64,000 nucleotides of DNA from DASRDU01 sp035560235 (GTDB lineage: Bacteria; Acidobacteriota; Blastocatellia; RBC074). The position numbers and the translations under genes were made by a program. Below the pieces are notes generated by a model, which saw only the letters and a program-made list of their open reading frames with translations, ran no database searches and had not been told where the DNA came from. Positions 35,621-46,300 of this stretch are shown here, one piece after another. The first letter of the stretch is position 1. Every line of letters begins with the position of its first letter. Where the stretch lies: contig DATMAG010000018.1 in NCBI GenBank assembly GCA_035560235.1, positions 1 to 64,000 on the forward strand, written 5' to 3'.

Positions 35621-37162
35621 ATGAAAAACTTCTGCCTGAAGATCCTGCTGCCTGTCTTTTTCCTTTTACTGTTCCTTCCGCTGACGATGGCGCCTGCACA
35701 GACCGGCGGCGCGCAGCCATCCTCAATTCTGATCGCCGGCGGGCTGGTGCTTGACGGTTCCGGCAGGCCCGCGCGCCGCGCCGATGTGCGCCTCAAAGGT
35801 GATCGCATTGCTGAAATCGGTCCGCTCAAACCGCGACCGGGCGAGCGTGTGATTGAAGCCGGAGGAATGATCGTCGCGCCCGGGTTCATTGACATTCACA
35901 ACCATTCAGAGCGCGGGCTGAATGCCGAATCCGCGTCGCGGACTCAGGTCTTGCAGGGCATCACCACACTCGCCGTCGGGCCGGACGGCAGTTCGCCCTT
36001 TCCGGTCGGAGAGTATCTGTCACTTCGTGAACAGCAGCGCGCTGCGGTCAATGTCCTGGCTTTTGTCGGGCACGCGACAGTCCGTCAGCGCGTGATGGGC
36101 CGCGATTACAAACGCGCCGCCACTGAAGCTGAAATCAGGCAGATGGCGAGCCTCGTCGAGCAGGCAATGCGCGAAGGCGCTTTCGGACTCTCAAGCGGCC
36201 TCGAGTACGACATCGGGCATCCGAGCGAAACTGAAGAGGTGATTGCGCTCGCCCGCGTCGCGGCCCGATACGGCGGAATCTATATGAGCCACATCCGCGA
36301 CGAGGCCGACGAAGTGATGAGCGCCCTGAGTGAAGCCATTCGCATCGGACGCGAGGCCGGGCTGCCGGTGCAGATCTCGCACATCAAACTCGGCACCGTC
36401 GCCGTCTGGAACAGGGCGGCTGAGGCCATCGCGCTGATTACAGCTGCGCGCCGCAGCGGGGTTGATGTGACGGCAGACTGTTATCCGTATGACGCCTGGG
36501 CCTCGACAATCACCGTTCTGGTGCCGAGCCGCCGTCACGATGATCCGGCTGCGGTGAAGAAGGGGCTCGATGATGTGGGCGGCGCGGCGAATGTGCTGGT
36601 GACAAGCTGCGCCGCGCATCGCGATTATGAAGGCAGAACGCTCGCACAGATTGCAGAAGCACAGGCAGTCAGTCCGGTTGAGGTTTACATTCAGATCGTC
36701 AGTGACGGCGGCGCGGGTGTGGTCTGTCGTTCGATGCAGGAATCAGACATTCAGGCCTTTTATCGTCAGCCCTGGGTGATGGTGGCGAGTGACGGCGGCA
36801 TTGGCATGCGGCATCCGCGCGGCGCCGGGACATATCCGCGCGTGCTGGGCCGGTTCGTGCGCGAGAAGAAATGGCTGAGCCTGCCGGAAGCGATTCGCAA
36901 AATGACCTCGCTTCCGGCAGCCCGCCTTGGGTTGAAGGATCGCGGTCTGATTCAGCAGGGCCTGAAAGCTGACGTGGTGATCTTCGATCCTGACAAGGTG
37001 ATTGATCAGGCGACGATGGCGAACCCCTTCGCCGAACCGGTGGGCATTCAGCACGTCTTCGTCAACGGTCAGCCCGTAGTCGAAAATGGCAGGGTGAGGA
37101 GCAACCTGCCCGGTGAAGTCATCAGACACAGAAGCGCAGCGAAAGGCAGAGTCGCTGAGTAA
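35621..37162 (+). CDS. N-acyl-D-amino-acid deacylase family amidohydrolase (metal-site Cys replaced)
   Basis: A 513-residue secreted amidohydrolase. ATG 35621 gives the signal peptide (KILLPVFFLLLFLPLTMAPA). The family core is present: APGFIDIHNHSERGLN (HxH metal site), GAFGLSSGLEYDIGHPS, IYMSHIRDEADEV, VQISHIKLGTVAVW and VMVASDGGIGMRHPRGAGTY. In D-aminoacylases the segment after the HxH site reads TGNCG, whose Cys helps bind zinc; here it is AVGPDGSS, so that ligand is an Asp or absent. The paralogue at 49700-51295 keeps the Cys. The enzyme may therefore have a different metal site or substrate, perhaps a dihydropyrimidinase-like or D-peptide activity. Confidence 0.85.
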   Translation: MKNFCLKILLPVFFLLLFLPLTMAPAQTGGAQPSSILIAGGLVLDGSGRPARRADVRLKGDRIAEIGPLKPRPGERVIEAGGMIVAPGFIDIHNHSERGLNAESASRTQVLQGITTLAVGPDGSSPFPVGEYLSLREQQRAAVNVLAFVGHATVRQRVMGRDYKRAATEAEIRQMASLVEQAMREGAFGLSSGLEYDIGHPSETEEVIALARVAARYGGIYMSHIRDEADEVMSALSEAIRIGREAGLPVQISHIKLGTVAVWNRAAEAIALITAARRSGVDVTADCYPYDAWASTITVLVPSRRHDDPAAVKKGLDDVGGAANVLVTSCAAHRDYEGRTLAQIAEAQAVSPVEVYIQIVSDGGAGVVCRSMQESDIQAFYRQPWVMVASDGGIGMRHPRGAGTYPRVLGRFVREKKWLSLPEAIRKMTSLPAARLGLKDRGLIQQGLKADVVIFDPDKVIDQATMANPFAEPVGIQHVFVNGQPVVENGRVRSNLPGEVIRHRSAAKGRVAE

Positions 37163-37191
37163 CGGCTCTGCCTGCGCTGACTGTCTGCGTT

Positions 37192-39276
<2,085 letters not shown>

Positions 39277-39643
39277 AATTTCCTCCTGTTTAGTTAACCT
39301 GAATGTAAAGCCTGTTACCGGAAATGCGCGGGTTTGCGTCGGCGTGCGAGAGCTTATCACCGCCCTGGATAAATTGGGAGTGTGGCAGGGGATAAACCGT
39401 GCAGTCTGCGTCAGCGGCCTGGTCTTTTATGAAGCACTGCCTCCACAGTCAGAAATGCGTAAGCAGTATTGTCCCGATGTTTCAGCAAGCTCTCAGCTGC
39501 AAATCTGCGCGCCAGTCTGTACGCCTGCGCACAACTGCCGCTTGGTGCGCCACCGCACCGAAAATGAGGGCAGCGGGTGTCATAATGGCTGCGGCATTTT
39601 TTTATCATTCAGCTTTGCAATCACACTTGAAAGGAGCACAGGG
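39277..39643. other. divergent promoter region, S9 peptidase / TPP enzyme
   Basis: A 367-base spacer between divergent genes. Short open frames in it (for example from 39399) have no protein-like conservation pattern. The downstream end carries the AGGAG (39632-39636) of the TPP enzyme. No palindrome or clear -35/-10 pair was found. Confidence 0.4.
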
Positions 39644-41398
39644 ATGGCTCGGACGACCGCAGACCTTTTGATTGAACGACTGATTGACTGGGGAGTGGAC
39701 ACTGTTTTCGGACTGCCGGGTGACGGCGTGAACGGCATCTTTGAAGCGCTGCGCACCCGGCAGGATCGGATCAGATTCATTCAGGTGCGGCACGAAGAGG
39801 CAGCAGCCTTTGCGGCCTGCGGTTATGCCAAATACACGCGTCGTCTCGGAGTGTGCCTGGCAACTTCAGGGCCGGGCGGCATTCACCTGCTCAACGGGTT
39901 GTACGACGCGAAATGCGACGGCGTGCCGGTGCTGGCGATTACAGGCCATACCTTTCACGACCTGATCGGCACGCATTATCAGCAGGACGTTGATCTGGAC
40001 AAGCTCTTTATTGATGTGGCTGCCTTCAATCAGCGCGTGATGGGGCCGGCGCACGTCAACAATCTGGTGGATGAGGCGATCAAGACCGCGCTCGACCGTC
40101 GCACTGTCGCGCACCTGACGATTCCGAAGGACATTCAGGACTGGACGCTCTCTGATGAGGAACGCTCGAAAAGCAATATTCAGAATCACAGCGCCGACCT
40201 TTATGTGCAGGCGTTTCCGCTCCCGCCGCAGCGACTGATGGAAGAGGCGGCTGAGATCATCAACAGCGCGAGCCGGGTCGCAATTCTGGCCGGAGCCGGA
40301 GCCCTGGGCGCGCGCGCTGAAATCCTCGAACTCGCAGAACGAGTCGGCGGCCCGGTTATCAAGCCGCTGCTCGGCAAGGCGGTCGTGCCGGATGACAGCC
40401 CATACACGACCGGCGGCATCGGGTTGCTCGGCACCGCGCCCTCGCAGGATGCGATGGAAGAGTGCGATGCGCTCGTCATCGCGGGCAGCAGCTTTCCGTA
40501 TCTTGAGTTTTACCCAAAGCCGGGCCAGGCCAGAGTCGTACAGATTGATATTGACCCGTCGCGCATCGGGCTGCGCCACCCGGCTGATGTCGGGCTGGTG
40601 GGCAATTGTCTTGATGTGCTGCGCGCGCTTCTGCCGCTCGTGCAGCGCAAGGAGGACCGCAGCTTTCTCGAAAGGGCACAGCGCCGGATGAAAAGCTGGA
40701 ACGAACTGATGCAGGAGCGCGGCACCCGCACCGATCTGCCGATGAAGCCGCAGGTAGTGACTTATCACCTGAACCGGCTGCTCAGTGACAACGCCATTAT
40801 CACCGCTGACAGCGGCACAATTGCGACCTGGGCGGCGCGCTACATTCAGATTCGCGGCGATCAGATGTTTTCGCTTTCCGGCACGCTGGCGACGATGGCG
40901 AACTCACTGCCGTACAGCATCGGCGCGGCGGTCGGGCACCCTGATCGTCAGATCATCTGCATCAGCGGCGATGGCGGCTTCACCATGCTGATGGGCGAAG
41001 TCGCCACGCTGGTGAAATACAACCTGCCGGTCAAGGTCATCATTTTCAAGAACAACGTGCTCGGCATGATCAAGTGGGAGCAGATGGTCTTTGAGGGCAA
41101 CCCGCAGTACGGCGTCGAACTGCAGCCGATTGATTTCGCCACATATGCGACGGCCTGCGGCGCGGCAGGCTACACGCTCGAAGATCCGCAGCAGGCCGAG
41201 GAAGTGCTGCGCGCCGCGCTCAACCATCCCGGCCCGGCCATCGTCCAGGCAGTCGTTGATCCGCACGAACCGCCGATGCCCGGCAAGATCACCACCGACC
41301 AGGCCTTTGAATTTGCCAAAGCCCTCTCCCGCGGTCAGCGCGAAGCCTGGGAGATCATCAAAACCGTCGCTGAGAACAAAGTCCGCGAGGTGATCTGA
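39644..41398 (+). CDS. thiamine-pyrophosphate enzyme, pyruvate oxidase/PoxB-like
   Basis: A 584-residue three-domain TPP enzyme. TADLLIERLIDWGVDTVFGL, FIQVRHEEAAAFAACGYAKY (catalytic Glu) and CLATSGPGGIHLLNGLYDAK match the N-terminal domain of PoxB-type pyruvate:quinone oxidoreductases; the C-terminal domain has ICISGDGGFTMLMGEVATL, the GDG-N TPP motif, and NNVLGMIKWEQMVFEGNPQY. It is of PoxB length, more like pyruvate oxidase than acetolactate synthase. AGGAG precedes ATG 39644; the open frame upstream has no family match. A C-terminal membrane-binding helix like that of E. coli PoxB is not evident. Confidence 0.9.
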   Translation: MARTTADLLIERLIDWGVDTVFGLPGDGVNGIFEALRTRQDRIRFIQVRHEEAAAFAACGYAKYTRRLGVCLATSGPGGIHLLNGLYDAKCDGVPVLAITGHTFHDLIGTHYQQDVDLDKLFIDVAAFNQRVMGPAHVNNLVDEAIKTALDRRTVAHLTIPKDIQDWTLSDEERSKSNIQNHSADLYVQAFPLPPQRLMEEAAEIINSASRVAILAGAGALGARAEILELAERVGGPVIKPLLGKAVVPDDSPYTTGGIGLLGTAPSQDAMEECDALVIAGSSFPYLEFYPKPGQARVVQIDIDPSRIGLRHPADVGLVGNCLDVLRALLPLVQRKEDRSFLERAQRRMKSWNELMQERGTRTDLPMKPQVVTYHLNRLLSDNAIITADSGTIATWAARYIQIRGDQMFSLSGTLATMANSLPYSIGAAVGHPDRQIICISGDGGFTMLMGEVATLVKYNLPVKVIIFKNNVLGMIKWEQMVFEGNPQYGVELQPIDFATYATACGAAGYTLEDPQQAEEVLRAALNHPGPAIVQAVVDPHEPPMPGKITTDQAFEFAKALSRGQREAWEIIKTVAENKVREVI

Positions 41399-41459
41399 TT
41401 ATCCGCAACCTGTCAGATTGCCGCTGGCAGTAATCGCGTTTTACGTCACAACAGCCCTG

Positions 41460-41489
41460 CCGGAACACCTCATCCCTGATGTGTTCCGG
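41460..41489 (+). terminator. terminator-like hairpin after the TPP enzyme
   Basis: CCGGAACAC at 41460-41468 pairs with GTGTTCCGG at 41481-41489, with partial extension outward and a short TTTT after the stem at 41510. Likely ends the PoxB-like transcript. Confidence 0.55.
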
Positions 41490-41635
41490 GCGGCTGGGAT
41501 TTTGCCCGCGTCTGGCTGTACACTCAGGTCAGATGAATTTCGCGCACACGGGCGGCCTCCTGTCCGTTACTCCTGACCGGGTGAAGGAGAGTTGCAATGC
41601 GCGAAGGCTGATTAACCTGAGAGTGGCTGAAATCA

Positions 41636-42481
41636 ATGAGCATTGGAACATCTCCGGGCAGTCTGGTGAGCGAGCGGCTGGACAGGCTCTTTGCGGAACT
41701 GCCGACGCCGGGGTCGCCTGAATATCTGACTTATTTGGAGACGGCTGAGGCCGCAGCGCTGCCTGCGCAGGTGCTGGTGCGCGCTTATCGCGTGCTGCGC
41801 GCTGCGGGGGAGGAGGCGGCGGCTGAAGCGACGCTCGCGCGGCTGCTTGATGGCAGCGACCCGCACGGCTATTTGAAAGTTATTCGCCGGTTGTCGAAAC
41901 AGCAGGTGCCCGGCAATCAGAACTGGCACGATGCTGAAGATCTGTTTCAGGCGGCGCTGCTGGAAATCACAAAGGTGCTCAGCACGCCGCGCGGCGTGCT
42001 GGCCGAGGTCGCCTGGGTGCGCTTCTGCCAGAACTGTTTTGAGGACGCCTGGCGCGCAATGCACGGACGGCGCGGCGAACGCCTGCGCATCGAGTTTGCC
42101 GAGCCGATGAAGGATGATGAATCCGATGATCTGGTCTTTCCGGTCGAGCAGACGACGGGCGAAAGCGCTCCCTGGCACGCGGGCGCAAGGCAGAGCGATC
42201 TGCCGCGCATTGAAAAACTGATTGAGAAAACGATCGCTTCAATGTCCGATCCGCTGATGCGCGCCGTTGCTGCCGATCAGTTCAGCGATGATCCGTCACC
42301 GATCTCATCGGGTCGCTCAGGTCGGGGCAAGCCGCCCCTGACTGAACAACTCGGTGCCAGCCGCTTTCAGATTTCCCGCGCGTTGCGCAATGCCAAAGCC
42401 AGGCTCGCGGGCGCGCTGCTCGCTGATGATGAATTGAAAACTGACACAGCCTGGCTGCGTCAGTTCATTGCCACGAATTAA
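41636..42481 (+). CDS. divergent sigma-70/ECF-like protein, first gene of the ImmA-helicase cassette
   Basis: A 281-residue protein that resembles a divergent ECF-type sigma factor. NWHDAEDLFQAALLEITKVL and WVRFCQNCFEDAWRAMHGRR have the spacing of sigma region 2, and LTEQLGASRFQISRALRNAK near the C-terminus looks like a region-4 helix-turn-helix. The linker and N-terminal 80 residues are not recognised. It may direct transcription of the two following genes. A mini-ORF with a better Shine-Dalgarno (ATG 41597, four codons) precedes it in the same frame. The last codons (Ala-Thr-Asn-stop) are supplied by the left arm of the palindrome at 42470. Confidence 0.6.
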   Translation: MSIGTSPGSLVSERLDRLFAELPTPGSPEYLTYLETAEAAALPAQVLVRAYRVLRAAGEEAAAEATLARLLDGSDPHGYLKVIRRLSKQQVPGNQNWHDAEDLFQAALLEITKVLSTPRGVLAEVAWVRFCQNCFEDAWRAMHGRRGERLRIEFAEPMKDDESDDLVFPVEQTTGESAPWHAGARQSDLPRIEKLIEKTIASMSDPLMRAVAADQFSDDPSPISSGRSGRGKPPLTEQLGASRFQISRALRNAKARLAGALLADDELKTDTAWLRQFIATN

Positions 42482-42538
42482 CACGAATCCTCACGAAGGC
42501 CGAACCCTTATTCGTGATTATCCGTGTCCATTCGTGGC
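42470..42538. repeat. palindrome ('cacgaatcctcacgaa' phrase) overlapping a stop codon
   Basis: A 28-base left arm (42470-42497) pairs with 42511-42538 at 23 of 28 positions. The left arm contains the stop codon of the sigma-like gene. Same phrase family as 22756 and 35261. Confidence 0.78.
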
Positions 42539-42553
42539 CGGAAGTAAAAAGCA

Positions 42554-43096
42554 ATGATCACCGAAATGAGTACCGCACAATTTGACCGCGACACGCTCGA
42601 CCGCCTGTGCGCCGAAGTTGAAATCGCGTGGACAGACCGGCGCGACGATTCAGCCGCAGACAGGCTCGCCGCGCAGCATCCTGAATATGCGCGTGCGCTT
42701 TATGATTTCTTCGCGCTGCTCGTCACGCTTGATGTCGAAGCATTGCCGGTGGCGACAAATGTGCTTTCATTTATGGAGTACCTGACCCGTCGCACAGGCG
42801 AAAAGCCGACCCGGATTGCCGAGAAAATGAAGGTTCCGTATCCGCTGCTGCATCAGGTGTCGCGTTACCCGCAGCAGGTTCCGGCCCCCGCGCTGCGCGA
42901 AATCGCCGGACGCGCGGCCCAGGCCTGGGGCATTGATCGTGAACAGGCGCTCGATGTGCTGGAGCAGCAGGCCCGCGCGCCAAAGGCCGCTTCACGCGAT
43001 CAGTCCTACGCTGATGCGCCCGACTTCCGCGAACTGCTCAAACGGGCGAAGCTGACGAAGAAGGAGCAGGAATACTGGCTGTCGCTTGGGAGGTAA
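42554..43096 (+). CDS. small HTH-like protein between the sigma-like gene and the ImmA-helicase
   Basis: A 180-residue protein not matched to a named family. Residues about 75-110 (KPTRIAEKMKVPYPLLHQVS) have the length and pattern of an XRE-like helix-turn-helix; the N-terminal part is acidic and helical (EYARALYDFFALLVTLDVEA), and the C-terminus is charged (LLKRAKLTKKEQEYWLSLGR). GGAAG precedes ATG 42554. XRE-type repressors are the usual substrates of ImmA/IrrE proteases such as IrrE (DdrO) and ImmA (ImmR); since the next gene carries such a protease, this protein is the natural candidate substrate. That relation is inference from context. Confidence 0.55.
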   Translation: MITEMSTAQFDRDTLDRLCAEVEIAWTDRRDDSAADRLAAQHPEYARALYDFFALLVTLDVEALPVATNVLSFMEYLTRRTGEKPTRIAEKMKVPYPLLHQVSRYPQQVPAPALREIAGRAAQAWGIDREQALDVLEQQARAPKAASRDQSYADAPDFRELLKRAKLTKKEQEYWLSLGR

Positions 43097-43101
43097 GTCA
43101 G

Positions 43102-43216
43102 GGTCAATTGATTGTCTCTTTGGAGCGCAGGCAGCCTGCCTGCAGGGCTTGCGGAAAAAAGCCCCTGGTCTCTGGCAGGCAGGCTGCCTGCGCTCCAAAG
43201 AGACAATCAATTGACC
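43102..43216. repeat. perfect 42-bp palindromic element ('gcgcaggcagcctgcctgc' phrase)
   Basis: Bases 43102-43143 are perfectly complementary to 43175-43216 (42-base arms, 31-base centre that can form its own small stem). It starts 6 bases after the stop of the HTH-like gene. Its GGAGCGCAGGC-GCCTGC core matches the element at 56448. Exact arms suggest recent origin or active maintenance. Confidence 0.92.
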
Positions 43217-43229
43217 TCGGGGGGTAAGT

Positions 43230-43258
43230 TTGCGGCAGGAAGGACGAGATAATAGAAT
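43230..43258 (+). promoter_or_regulatory. candidate sigma-70 promoter for leader ORF and ImmA-helicase
   Basis: TTGCGG at 43230-43235 and TAGAAT at 43253-43258 are separated by 17 bases. It lies between the large palindrome and the leader ORF at 43289, so the fusion gene may be expressed independently of the two upstream genes. Confidence 0.4.
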
Positions 43259-43288
43259 AGCTGCTGACCAGCCATCTGAGGAATTACT

Positions 43289-43336
43289 ATGTCAGGCCTG
43301 ATTACGCCAACCAGAACTGAACGCTGTCTTCTGTGA
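43289..43336 (+). CDS. 15-codon leader ORF coupled to the ImmA-helicase gene
   Basis: ATG 43289 has TGAGGAATT upstream, a better ribosome-binding site than the fusion gene itself has, and encodes MSGLITPTRTERCLL. Its stop TGA (43334-43336) overlaps the GTG start of the fusion gene (43333) in a GTGA quartet, a classic translational-coupling arrangement. It could be a regulatory leader peptide or simply deliver ribosomes to a weak GTG. A frameshifted N-terminus is the alternative, but the frame after the TGA does not continue sensibly. Confidence 0.5.
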   Translation: MSGLITPTRTERCLL

Positions 43337-46300
43337 GATCTCTTGACCACGCGAAACAACAGGCCCGCGAAGTTCGCGCTCTGATCGGCAGTGAAGCTGA
43401 AAACCTGCTTGACCGCCTGCGCGCCTTTATTGAACGGCAATACGACATCGAACTCATCCCTGTCCCGGCGGCGGTGATTGATGAAGGCCGCGCCGAAGTC
43501 TCTCCGTCTGAACGCACGCTCAATTACGATGAACGCTTTGATCGGCGGCCCGCTGAACTGCTCTGGGTGCTGGCGCACGAGCTTGGGCATCTGACGATGC
43601 ACGCGCGGCTGACGAAGCCTTACGCGCAGCCTGATCCGCTGCTCGGCTCGGTCTATCTCAACGAAGGCGCAGCGGCGATTGCCCGCTACAGCCGCCGCGC
43701 GCGCGAAGAGGCCGAAGCGAACGCCTTCGCCAATGAATTCATCGCTCCGGCGCGGGATGTGTTTGCCGAATGGCGCACCACGCCCGGCGCGACGACGCAT
43801 TCAATTGCCGAACGTCGCGGCATGCTTGAAAAGATCGTGCGCGTGCAACTGGCTGAAGCGTTGTATCAACTGCTGCTCAGTCCGGCTGAAGATGCAGGCC
43901 ACGGGGGACACGGTGAAACACGGGGGGAAGATAACGCCGAAGATTCACCCGTCTTTCCCCGTGCCCCCGGTGGTTCGTCCAAAAAAGCCGTCGCGTGCGA
44001 TCCGCGACAGCTTGAAGCGGCAACCTTCACGGGTGCGCCTGCGCTGGTGACGGCGGGGCCGGGAACGGGCAAGACGGCAACGCTGGTGCGGCGCATCGAA
44101 TTTCTGCTGACTGAACGGCAGGCGCGGCCCGATCAGTTTCTGGTGCTGACCTTCAGCAACGATGCCGCCGGAGAATTGCGCGAACGCATTGCCGCGAAGT
44201 TCGGCCACGAAGTCGCCGCTGCGATGGAGATTGCCACCTTTCACGGTTTTGGTCTGTCATTCCTGCACAATCACGCGCTCGAACTCAGCCCGGACGCGGC
44301 GATTCTGGACGAGACGGGACAGGAAGAACTGCTTACTTCGCTGCTCGGTTCGCTGCGCTGCCCGAATATCATCAACCTGCGCGATCCGGCTGAATCGGTC
44401 AAACGCATTCAGCGCCACATCAACTACCTCAAGGATCGCGCGATTGACGATCAGCCGATCACGCCTGATTTGCTGGCTGACCTGATTGAAGCGTGGCAGC
44501 CCGCAGATGACGAAGCGAAACAGCGCAAACAGCGGGCGCGCGAACTGCTCACGGCCTTTCGCGCTTATGAACAGGCGAAGGCGGCGCGCCCGGCGATTGA
44601 TTTTGCCGATCTGATTGCGCTGCCGATTCAGTTGCTGGCGACGCGCCCGCGACTGGTGCAGAAGGCGCGTGAAAAATATCGCTGGGTGCTGGTGGATGAA
44701 TATCAGGACGTGAGCCGCACGGTCGCGCTGCTGCTGCGTTATCTGTGCGGGCCGGACAATCCGCCCTGGGTGGTGGGCGATATGCGGCAGGCGATTTATC
44801 GCTTTCGCGGCGCAGCGCCTGAAAACGTGCGGCGCTTTGGCGATGACTTCCCAGGCGCGCAGGTCTTTGAGCTTGACACCAATTATCGCTCCTGCCCCGA
44901 AGTCATCCACGCGGCCAATCAACTGGCGACGCTGATGGAGCTGATGGAAACTGGTCAGCCTGTCGAAAGCGAAAACGGCGCGAGCGTCAGCGTTGAAGTC
45001 AATGCGCTGTGGCGAGCCGGGACGGGGCTGACAGGGATTGGTGAAAATGTAGTGGCGCTCGCTCGCGCCAGGGCTGATGCGTCTGAATACGACGGCATTG
45101 CGGCGCAGGTCAGAACGTGGCTTGAGATGGGCATTGCGCCGAAGGACATTGCCGTGCTGGCGCGGCGCAATTCAGATGTACGCAACATCGTGCTGGCGCT
45201 TGGTGAACGCGGGATGCGCGCGACGACGAGCGGTCTGATTACACCTGAAGGCGCAGCGGGCGATCTGGCGGCGATTGCCACTTTTCCTGATGATCCGCTG
45301 GCCTCGCTGCCGCGTGTGATCTTCAGTCTTGGGCGCGGGCGTTACGATCAGCAGACGCTCAATCAGCTTGTGTCGCATCTGATCAATGCCGCGCGTGGTG
45401 GTGAGTTGAATTCAACCGGCCACAGAGACGCTGAGGGCGCGGAGGAAGAACAGAAATTTCCGTTTCTTTCTGCGCCGACGCTGCGGGCTTTGCGGTTGTG
45501 TTGTGAGCAGGTGTTTGAGAATCGCTCGGCGCTCTTTGCTGACAGGGAACTGACGCCGCTGATTGCTGAATTTATGCGGCTGAGTGATTGTCTGGCGCAG
45601 GAATATTTTTCGGGCGATGCGTTCAGTCTGATGTGCGCGTTTCTTTTCAACGGCAGCGATTATCTGCGGCGCGTGCTTGACGACAGCGATGCAGCGCGGC
45701 GCGCGCTGACGCTCAGTGAAATCGCTACTTCGCTGTCGCGCGCGGCGGCTTATCGCTTCACGCATCCTGACAAGGTTCCGGTTGAATCGCGCCTCGCCTT
45801 TGCGCAGCACTTCCGCGACAACCTGAGCGGCAGCAAGCCGAGTTTGCAGGCGCCGCAATCCGAAGACGATGCGGTGCGCGTGATGACCTGTCACGCTTCG
45901 AAGGGACTGGAGTTTCCGTGCGTTGTGGTTGCGGGGCAGACGCTCACGCAGATGCGCGAAGAGCTGTGGCTGCCCGATGAACTGCAGCCGAGCGATGAGG
46001 ACGAACGCGCGCAGGCCGATGCGCTGCTCTTTGTCGGCGTGACGCGGGCCAAACGCGCCGTGGTTGTCTCGTGCGCTGAAACCCGCAGCGGAACCGAACG
46101 CGCCCGTTCACGCGCGCTGACGCCGCTGCTCGAACGCTGGCAGCAGTTGTTTTCAATTCCGGCAGTCAACTGGTCTGCGCCTGTGGCTGAACGCGACAAA
46201 ATCGTGATTGAGCCGTTGTGGGGCGGGTCGCAGCCGCCCAGGCTCTTTGCCGGATCACTCGATGAAAGTTCGTGCGCGGTTCGCACCTATCTTGAAAACT

